DNA of 36,451 bases, taken from assembly GCA_009786175.1 (NCBI GenBank), contig WQTQ01000224.1, positions 1 through 36,451 on the forward strand, written 5' to 3'. A model generated the notes under the pieces. The model did no database searches. It had not been told where the DNA came from and saw nothing but the letters and a program-made list of their open reading frames with translations. Shown here in pieces: positions 30,459 to 36,451 of the stretch (the first letter of the stretch is position 1; every line of letters begins with the position of its first letter). This stretch comes from Bacillota bacterium. Lineage in GTDB: Bacteria > Bacillota_A > Clostridia > Lachnospirales > WQUN01. The translations under genes were made by a program, and so were the position numbers.

Positions 30459-31362
30459 GAAAAAACGGAGATTGCGCCCTTCGGGCCGAACATTGCGCAA
30501 CTGGATATATGCCTATATATTTTTACTGCCGTGGCTGGTAGGGTTCTTCTTGCTGGTGCTTTACACATTAGAGCGGTCGTTTTATTTCAGCCGCAATATA
30601 ATTCGCATAACCCCCGCCGGGCTGGTATTTATACCCCACGGCTGGGAAAACTACCGGGACTTGCTGCAGAATACGTTTTTTATACAAAACTTAGTTTCGT
30701 TTACCATACAAAGCGTGCTGCAGACTCCGGTAATTGTGTCCTTCGCACTAATCATCGCCATATTGTTAAACGGCAAAATTAGGTTAAGGGGTCTGTTTCG
30801 CGGGCTGTTTTTCTTGCCGGTAATTATTGCCACCGGGCCTGTAATGAACGAACTTGCGGGTATAGGCGCGGCTACGGTACCTGCGGTAAATACTGCGGCC
30901 ATAGCAGGTGCGCTGTCGTTTTTGCCGCCCATGGTGCAAACCCCTGTTGTAAACTTGTTCGGACAGCTTATTATGATACTGTGGAATTCCGGCATACAAA
31001 TACTAATCTTTTTGGCGGCATTGCAGAAAATAAGTACCGAGCAATACGAAGCGGCCAAAATAGATGGTGCCAGCGGATGGGAATGTTTTTGGAAAATAAC
31101 CGCCCCGGCAATAAAGCCCATGGTATTCTTAAATGCGATTTATACAGTTGTATGGCTTGCCACAGGCGGACAAAATCCTGTTATCGACCAGCTTGCGTTT
31201 TTTATGCACAGCGGACATCACGGCTACGGCTATGCCTCTGCTGCGGCGTGGATATATTCCGGGTTGGTACTGTTACTGCTGGGTGTATGCTGGCTGCTGC
31301 TTCGCGAGAAGAAGGACAAGCCGTCAAAGTATGTGAAGCGGTTAGCTAAAAGGAACTGGTGA
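30451..31362 (+). CDS. ABC sugar importer permease 2a (MalF type)
   Basis: A 303-residue six-helix permease of importer 2. It has a very basic start (KKKRRLRPSGR), a first helix YAYIFLLPWLVGFFLLVLYTL, and the EAA coupling loop EAAKIDGASGWECFWKITAPAIKPM near residues 203-227. Compared with permease 1a it has a longer segment between helices 3 and 4 (EIAGIGA-like stretch, residues ~130-160). Its ATG lies inside the end of the DUF5696 gene (8-base overlap), a sign of coupled synthesis. It pairs with the permease encoded 4 bases after its stop. Confidence 0.92.
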   Translation: MVKKKRRLRPSGRTLRNWIYAYIFLLPWLVGFFLLVLYTLERSFYFSRNIIRITPAGLVFIPHGWENYRDLLQNTFFIQNLVSFTIQSVLQTPVIVSFALIIAILLNGKIRLRGLFRGLFFLPVIIATGPVMNELAGIGAATVPAVNTAAIAGALSFLPPMVQTPVVNLFGQLIMILWNSGIQILIFLAALQKISTEQYEAAKIDGASGWECFWKITAPAIKPMVFLNAIYTVVWLATGGQNPVIDQLAFFMHSGHHGYGYASAAAWIYSGLVLLLLGVCWLLLREKKDKPSKYVKRLAKRNW

Positions 31363-31366
31363 TGCC

Positions 31367-32323
31367 ATGAAAACTATAAACTGGTCCAAACGCAAAGACA
31401 GACTGCGCAAGCACATGTTTGGCAGCCGCGAAAAAAACGGAATACTATTGAACATTGTAGTGTATACGCTGCTTATTAGCATAGGTTTTGTGTTTTTGTA
31501 CCCCATATTACACATGTTTGCCATAAGTATAATGGGTCCCACAGATTTGCTGGACGCTTCTGTAAGGTGGATACCAAGAAGTTTGCACTTGTCAAATTAC
31601 CACCTGGCGTTTATCACCTTGGATTACATTAGTACCCTGTGGAAAAACATACAAATCGCTTTGTTCCCAACTGCCTTGCAAGTTATTTCTACCGCAATGG
31701 CAGGGTATGCTTTCGCACGGTACAATTTCCCCCTTAAAAAAATATGGCTTGCGGTGCTAATTTTCACGTTTGTTATACCCCCGCAAATTACCATGGTACC
31801 AACATTTGTATTGTACACAAACCTGGGCCTTACAGGCTCGCTGCGCGCGTTTTTACTCCCTGCGCTTTTGGGGCAGGGTTTTAACAGCGCGATATTTATC
31901 TTAATTTTTTATAATTTCCACAGGCAAGTGCCGGTGTCGCTTATCGAAGCGGCAGAAATTGACGGCGCGGGGCATATTTCCAGCTTTTTTCGCATTTCCA
32001 TGCCCCTGGCGGTTCCGGCCATTATTGTTACCACGCTGTTTTCCTTTGTGTGGTACTGGAACGAAACATTTTTGGTTAACTTGTTCCTGGGCTTCAACAA
32101 CACGCGGGATGAAGGGCTTACCACGCTGCTGCTGGAGCTGACAAGGTTTAACCAATCTTACGCAGGATCCATTCAAGCTGCAGGAATGCCGCCGGATCTG
32201 CTGAATGAAGGAATTCGCATGGCGGGGACCATGCTTTCCATAATACCCTTAGGCATCTTATACTTGATACTGCAAAGATATTTTGTAGAAAGTGTAGACA
32301 AAGCAGGGATAACAGGCGAGTAG
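31367..32323 (+). CDS. ABC sugar importer permease 2b (MalG type)
   Basis: A 318-residue six-helix CUT1 permease. It has a long basic N-terminal arm (to ~residue 24), a first helix ILLNIVVYTLLISIGFVFLYPILHMFAIS, the typical IPRSLHLSNYHLAF before helix 2, and the EAA loop EAAEIDGAGHISSFFRISMPLAVPA near residues 194-218. It forms importer 2 with the preceding permease and the binding lipoprotein encoded 44 bases downstream. Like importer 1, it has no dedicated ATPase gene nearby. Confidence 0.92.
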   Translation: MKTINWSKRKDRLRKHMFGSREKNGILLNIVVYTLLISIGFVFLYPILHMFAISIMGPTDLLDASVRWIPRSLHLSNYHLAFITLDYISTLWKNIQIALFPTALQVISTAMAGYAFARYNFPLKKIWLAVLIFTFVIPPQITMVPTFVLYTNLGLTGSLRAFLLPALLGQGFNSAIFILIFYNFHRQVPVSLIEAAEIDGAGHISSFFRISMPLAVPAIIVTTLFSFVWYWNETFLVNLFLGFNNTRDEGLTTLLLELTRFNQSYAGSIQAAGMPPDLLNEGIRMAGTMLSIIPLGILYLILQRYFVESVDKAGITGE

Positions 32324-32367
32324 AACTTGCCACCCCAAGCAACAAAACAGAGAGGAGCTTTTTTAAG

Positions 32368-33894
32368 ATGAAAAAAGCAAAAATTTTAGTACTTCTTACA
32401 CTGGCTATGGCACTTGTGCTTGTAGCCGCATGTAACCGCGGTAATGACGGCGGGGGCACAGGAACCAATGTTGGCACCAATGTTACAACCGGTGATGCCG
32501 GTGCAGCCGCAGATAACGATGCCGCGGCAGACCCGGGCGAAGCAGCGGCACCCGTACGGGAACTTCCGCCACTTTCAACAGAGCCGATTACACTTACTTT
32601 CAGCACATGGCACTACTTCGAGCTGGCGCAAGCCGTAGGCGAAGCTTTTACGGAAAGACACCCCAACATCACAATTGAAATTGTAGAAATCCCCGGTACC
32701 CATTACTACATGGATACACTGCTTTCCATGGCAGCGGCGCAAAACTTCCCGGATATGTTTGGCTTCCTAAACCTTGCCGTGCCTATTAACAATGGCTGGT
32801 TCCTAGACTTTTCCGAGTATTGGTTTGACGACCCCGATTCATACATGCTGCTCGATTCTTTGCATTACCATGTATTAATTGACGGACGTGCAATGCGTTT
32901 CCCGGAAGCGGTACTCCCACAGCTTGTTTACTTGGATAGAAACGTATTTGAACTTTTGAACGAGCCAATGCCTCCGTTTAACTGGGTTTGGGAAGATATG
33001 CTTGAGCTTATCCCACGTATGACAAGGCCGGACATGGGTATTTTTGGCTACAACATGTTCCTTGGGCCTGTTACATGGGCACCTGTAGTTCTTAACGATG
33101 CTATTTCCGAATTTGGCTGGGACGGCGAAAACTATAATATGCAGCAATGGGCGCAATACCTTAACCAGCAAATTGAATGGGAGCGTCTGGGTTACCGTGC
33201 AATGTCCGGCAATGATGAATGGGAAGCGTTAACAGGCGACCGTTACATGTGGCCGGGTGTATCAGGCCGCGTAGCAATGCAAATGGATGCAATCTGGACA
33301 TTTAACAATTTGTATGTACGTGATCATTACCGCGAGCGCGGTATTGACATGGTACCTTACGCAATACCAATGGGACGTAATGCCCGCACAAACAGACGCC
33401 CTGCATTCGTAGACTTTGCAGGTATTTCTTCAGCTACAGCGCACCCGCGCGAAGCATATGAAGCTCTAAAATGGATGACATTCCACACAGATGCATGGCA
33501 TGTCCGCAACCAAATTACACCACTGCTAGAAAACGCGGCAGGCAACCGTATTTTCTACACACCAAACCGTTTCCCGCTTACCAACGACCCGCAAGTTTGG
33601 TCAGATTTCCGCAACTTGTTCCCGCTGGACGAACCTGCATGGGACTACTTGTTAAATGCTTCCCACGAGCCTGTGCCACTTGGCGGCCAAGGTATTTTGG
33701 GCTTTGCGGAATGGCACCATGCAGAACATGTTAACGGCGACTTTAACGGTGTTATTGGCGTAGGAAACGCTGTGGCACAAGGTGTTATCGACGCGTTTGA
33801 CGTTGTACAACGCATGGAAGAAACCGGCCGTGCTGCACATGAAGCAGCTGTAAACAATTTTAGAATAATGTTTGGCCAGCCGCCAAAAAGATAA
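32368..33894 (+). CDS. ABC solute-binding lipoprotein (family 1) of importer 2
   Basis: A 508-residue lipoprotein with lipobox VAAC (C22), followed by a ~50-residue Gly/Ala/Thr/Asp linker that spaces the domain from the membrane. The binding domain runs from ~75 to the end: ITLTFSTWHYFELAQAVGEAFTERHPNITIEIVEI, MDTLLSMAAAQNFPDMFGF, LVYLDRNVFELLNEPMPPFNW and AYEALKWMTFHTDAW are typical of family 1 sugar receptors. ATG 32368 follows GAGGAGC. It is a standard-size receptor, in contrast to the 905-residue one of importer 1. It is probably the most highly expressed gene of its group, with a stable hairpin directly downstream that could protect its mRNA. Confidence 0.92.
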   Translation: MKKAKILVLLTLAMALVLVAACNRGNDGGGTGTNVGTNVTTGDAGAAADNDAAADPGEAAAPVRELPPLSTEPITLTFSTWHYFELAQAVGEAFTERHPNITIEIVEIPGTHYYMDTLLSMAAAQNFPDMFGFLNLAVPINNGWFLDFSEYWFDDPDSYMLLDSLHYHVLIDGRAMRFPEAVLPQLVYLDRNVFELLNEPMPPFNWVWEDMLELIPRMTRPDMGIFGYNMFLGPVTWAPVVLNDAISEFGWDGENYNMQQWAQYLNQQIEWERLGYRAMSGNDEWEALTGDRYMWPGVSGRVAMQMDAIWTFNNLYVRDHYRERGIDMVPYAIPMGRNARTNRRPAFVDFAGISSATAHPREAYEALKWMTFHTDAWHVRNQITPLLENAAGNRIFYTPNRFPLTNDPQVWSDFRNLFPLDEPAWDYLLNASHEPVPLGGQGILGFAEWHHAEHVNGDFNGVIGVGNAVAQGVIDAFDVVQRMEETGRAAHEAAVNNFRIMFGQPPKR

Positions 33895-33898
33895 TAAT

Positions 33899-33960
33899 AC
33901 TGCCAAGGCAATTTGCCTGTAATCAACCGGTCCCAAAATGGGACCGGTTGATTGGCAGTT
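33899..33960 (+). promoter_or_regulatory. Stable intergenic hairpin between binding protein and arabinanase genes
   Basis: A perfect 14-bp stem (AATCAACCGGTCCC at 33921-33934 with 33940-33953, loop of five bases) is nested within outer arms ACTGCC (33899-33904) and GGCAGT (33954-33959). No T-run follows. This fits an mRNA-stabilising or partial read-through element that gives more binding protein than downstream enzyme. Confidence 0.7.
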
Positions 33961-33988
33961 AGATGTAATTTAGGAGAGTTTACGAAAA

Positions 33989-35488
33989 ATGAAACCTGTA
34001 TTATTAATGGCCGTCATTATATTTTTGATGACGGCTTGCGGTTCCCAAAGCGATATAGATAACGATGACTATAGAGAGGTGCATATGGACCAGCCGGTTC
34101 TTTCTTCCCCCGGTGCGGGTTTCGACTTTAACGACCCTCCCGTCCCGGAGTTTAGGGAAGTATCCGTCCATGACCCGTCTGTTTTTAGGGTGGGGGATAC
34201 GTTTTACATTATTGGCTCCCACATGGCGTCTGCCCGTACAACAGATTTTATACAATGGGAGCAAATTTCCAGATACGTAAACGAGGATAATCCGCTGCTT
34301 TACAGCCTGGAAGATTTCCGCGAGGCTTTTGAGTGGGCGCGGACAGATACCTTTTGGGCAGGGGATATTCAACCAATGCCCGACGGGCGATTTTTTATGT
34401 ACTATTGCAATTGCGAAGGCTCTAAGCCCCTTGGCAACATAGGCCTTGCCATTTCCGACAGTCCTACGGGGCCATTTCGTAACCAAGGGATTTTCCTCCG
34501 CTCCGGTATGCATGGCATAAGCGAAGACGGTACCCCTTTTAATGCAAATATCCACCCAAATGCCATAGACCCCCACGCTTTTTTCGACTCCAACGGTGTG
34601 TTTTGGATGGTATACGGCTCATTCTCCGGCGGGATTTTTATCTTGGCAATGGACCCGGAAACCGGGTTTCCATTGCCCGGGCAAGGGTACGGGCGGCATT
34701 TGACCGGCGGCAACCACAGCCGAATAGAAGGGCCATATATTTTATTTAGCCCGGAAACGGAATACTATTATTTGTTTTTGACATTTGGCGGATTGGGCAG
34801 GTATGAAGGTTACAATATGCGCGTCGCACGCAGCAAGCGGCCTTACGGCCCTTTTTATGATGCCGCCGGAAACCCTATGTCAGAGGTGATGGGCCCCAGA
34901 GGTTCTTTCTTCGATGACAGGGCAATTGAACCTTACGGCACAAAAATAATGGGTGGATACTGGTTTAGACGTGAGCGAGGGGAGCCTGGCCGTGCTACGG
35001 GATACCGGTCACCGGGGCACAACTCGGCTTACTTTGATGCAGAAACAGGGCGGTATTACTTAATTTTTCACACACGCTTTGCAGAAACACATGAACACCG
35101 GGTACGCGTCCACGAAATGTTCCTAAACGATGACGGATGGTTTGTAGTATCCCCATTCCGTTATGACGGCGCGCCGCAGCGCACCTTTTTGCCGGAACAT
35201 GTACCAGGAAGCTGGAAGCTGATTAACCATGGCTATGAAATAAACTACAATCCGGTTTTGTCAACAACCGTAAACTTTAATGCCGACGGCACGGTAACAG
35301 GCCCCAAAAGCGGCCACTGGTCACTGGAGGAAGACGGAAAGACGTTTAACGTTACCATTGACGGCGTTGCGTACAATGGCCGCTTACTGCGCAGTTTCGC
35401 GAGCGACCACAGGATGTGGGTTATGTCATTTACCGCCATCAGCCAAGACGGAATTGCTCTTTGGGGCAGCGGGATTGCACTTCCGTAA
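33989..35488 (+). CDS. GH43 endo-alpha-1,5-L-arabinanase-like lipoprotein
   Basis: A 499-residue surface lipoprotein with lipobox MTAC (C17). The GH43 propeller spans ~52-395: base D62 in SVHDPSVF, modulating D194 in NAIDPHAFFD and acid E247 in RIEGPYILF. Early landmarks VHDPSVFRVGDTFYIIGSHMA and the C-terminal ~100-residue beta domain (GSWKLINHGYE, VNFNADGTVTGPKSGHWSLEEDGKTFNVTIDG) match arabinanases with a GH43 C-terminal domain, such as the larger endo-arabinanase of Bacillus. It would cut alpha-1,5-arabinan at the surface into oligosaccharides for the importers. It is the last gene of the operon. No clear terminator follows. Confidence 0.88.
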   Translation: MKPVLLMAVIIFLMTACGSQSDIDNDDYREVHMDQPVLSSPGAGFDFNDPPVPEFREVSVHDPSVFRVGDTFYIIGSHMASARTTDFIQWEQISRYVNEDNPLLYSLEDFREAFEWARTDTFWAGDIQPMPDGRFFMYYCNCEGSKPLGNIGLAISDSPTGPFRNQGIFLRSGMHGISEDGTPFNANIHPNAIDPHAFFDSNGVFWMVYGSFSGGIFILAMDPETGFPLPGQGYGRHLTGGNHSRIEGPYILFSPETEYYYLFLTFGGLGRYEGYNMRVARSKRPYGPFYDAAGNPMSEVMGPRGSFFDDRAIEPYGTKIMGGYWFRRERGEPGRATGYRSPGHNSAYFDAETGRYYLIFHTRFAETHEHRVRVHEMFLNDDGWFVVSPFRYDGAPQRTFLPEHVPGSWKLINHGYEINYNPVLSTTVNFNADGTVTGPKSGHWSLEEDGKTFNVTIDGVAYNGRLLRSFASDHRMWVMSFTAISQDGIALWGSGIALP

Positions 35489-35554
35489 TAATCAAATTTT
35501 ATGGCTGGTAATACAGTTTAACAGATAAGCTAAAGTAGCGGAGGGACTAAAGCA

Positions 35555-35794
35555 GTGCAAACACAAATAATGAGCTTCAATATAATGGAATACATGGTGT
35601 GGGTAATCGAAAATACTGCCACAGAGTTTTTCAACGGAAACAAAACCGCAGCGTACGAATCTTTGAAAAACAGTGGCCTATATCAAATTTATATGGATAC
35701 TTACGAAACAACGCACACTCTCGGACAAGAATATCTTATAGAAGAAGTAAGGGAATACTTCATTGTAAATGGAGTTGAACACGTTGGCAGGTAA
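35555..35794 (+). CDS. DUF3791-like small protein
   Basis: A 79-residue protein whose core IMEYMVWVIENTATEFFNGNKTAAYESLKNSGLYQIYMDTYETTHTLGQEYLIEEVREYF fits the DUF3791 pattern (helix, Y/D-x-x-H-T-x-G-x-x-Y-x-x-E/D-D/E). GTG 35555 is chosen because GGAGGG (35540-35545) precedes it; ATG 35570 is too distant. DUF3791 genes usually come with a DUF3990 partner in Clostridia, but none follows here, so it seems an orphan. Composition returns to AT-rich, unlike the sugar operon. It faces a truncated ATPase gene on the other strand. Confidence 0.65.
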   Translation: MQTQIMSFNIMEYMVWVIENTATEFFNGNKTAAYESLKNSGLYQIYMDTYETTHTLGQEYLIEEVREYFIVNGVEHVGR

Positions 35795-35802
35795 GCCTTT
35801 TA

Positions 35803-36318
35803 CTACTCCCTTTTATTATCTGTGAAGTAGATGTCTATTTTTTTATCGGTTAATTCATGATCATTATTATACTTTTTGATCGTAATTTGTGCCTTCATAC
35901 TATCATCCACACGCTTGAAGTTAAACTCACTAAACTCCTCACACATAAAGCTAAATTTGCGTCGGAAAAGTTTACGCACATTGTCATTGGCAGTGGTAAA
36001 AAAGACTTGCTTGCCGTTACAAACAGCAAGTTCGCGGATAACATCTATGAAAGAGAGGATGTTCAAATCATCTATGTTTGCAATTGGCTCGTCTATTAAA
36101 ATAAAATTAGGAATGGTAGGCATAGACGAATTGAGTAGCAAAAAAATTGACAGAGCAACGGCGGTTTTTTGTCCGGTACTCATATTACTAATAGTAACAT
36201 ATTGAGAATCCCAAATACGGAAACCACACATCTCGTCCTTATATATTTCTAGTCTATCAAATTCTCGAGGGGTGTGTAAGGCGAGAAAAATATTGCTTAT
36301 GCGGCTAATGTTTTCCAA
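35803..36318 (-). CDS. C-terminal remnant of an SMC/Rad50-like ATPase
   Basis: The frame encodes the C-terminal ABC-ATPase half: signature MSTGQKTAVALSIF (from residue 46), Walker B NFILIDEP (D76, E77) and D-loop NIDD (81-84), then QVFFTTANDNV and a short tail. The Walker A and coiled-coil parts are missing. Coding similarity to an open frame continues upstream of TTG 36318 (TKQYSDAFILENISR) as far as an in-frame stop at 36373-36375, with no ATG, GTG or TTG start in those 18 codons. It is therefore most likely a 5'-truncated, decayed gene. Such ATPases occur in DNA repair and in several phage-defence systems; which one cannot be told. Positions 36376-36451 show nothing recognisable. Confidence 0.6.
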   Translation of the reverse strand: MENISRISNIFLALHTPREFDRLEIYKDEMCGFRIWDSQYVTISNMSTGQKTAVALSIFLLLNSSMPTIPNFILIDEPIANIDDLNILSFIDVIRELAVCNGKQVFFTTANDNVRKLFRRKFSFMCEEFSEFNFKRVDDSMKAQITIKKYNNDHELTDKKIDIYFTDNKRE

Positions 36319-36451
36319 GATAAATGCATCAGAGTATTGCTTTGTCTCTTTTAGTATTACAGTTGTAAATAATTAAATTTGCGATAATGATACCACATAG
36401 CAACAGCCTGATGGATTCTGCGCCATCTAGTCCACAGCCTGATATGCGCGA

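Overview
The window reads as chromosomal DNA of a low-to-mid GC Gram-positive anaerobe of the Clostridia type. Evidence: strong AGGAGG-type ribosome binding sites, TTG and GTG starts, lipoprotein signal peptides, ABC sugar importers without their own ATPase, and families typical of Firmicutes (Cys-rich KTR, PadR, DUF4097, DUF5696, DUF3791). No rRNA, tRNA, CRISPR array or transposase was seen. The species cannot be named.

Positions 1-1402 hold the 3' end of an RHS polymorphic toxin gene whose C-terminal tip resembles the colicin E5 tRNA ribonuclease, followed by its likely immunity gene. Positions 1590-11530 form an AT-richer efflux/resistance block: TetR regulator, Cys-rich KTR protein, a radical SAM gene split by an in-frame amber codon, a first MFS pump, a MerR regulator with a well-formed operator, a second paralogous MFS pump, a DUF4097 protein, a PadR regulator with a third MFS pump, and two acetyltransferase-like genes. 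Each end of this block carries a long hairpin of one palindrome family (core CCCCCTGATATCAGGGGG). Beside each hairpin lies the same small minus-strand gene: intact on the right, reduced to a roughly 29-base remnant on the left. The block may therefore be an insertion or a segment rearranged at these repeats.

Positions 11552-16978 (minus strand) hold an overlapping operon that encodes a secreted beta-rich repeat protein, an APC-family permease and a U32/TrhP-type tRNA hydroxylase. A small unrecognised protein is encoded downstream.

Positions 17269-35488 hold a carbohydrate utilisation locus, probably for arabinan or arabinogalactan side chains of pectin. A cytoplasmic GH43 arabinofuranosidase is divergent from a long, tightly packed plus-strand operon. 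That operon runs: GH2 hydrolase, GH43 lipoprotein, a 905-residue solute-binding protein with N-terminal beta-sandwich modules, two permeases, an NHL-TPR-Yip1 membrane protein, a DUF5696 lipoprotein, two more permeases, a second solute-binding lipoprotein, and a GH43 arabinanase lipoprotein. Surface enzymes would cut the polymer, the two importers would bring in oligosaccharides, and the cytoplasmic GH43 and GH2 would finish hydrolysis. The sandwich of two importers around the NHL-Yip1 and DUF5696 proteins is the best candidate for an undescribed system. No ATPase or dedicated regulator for it lies in the window.

The right edge (35555-36451) holds an orphan DUF3791-like gene and a truncated SMC/Rad50-type ATPase fragment.
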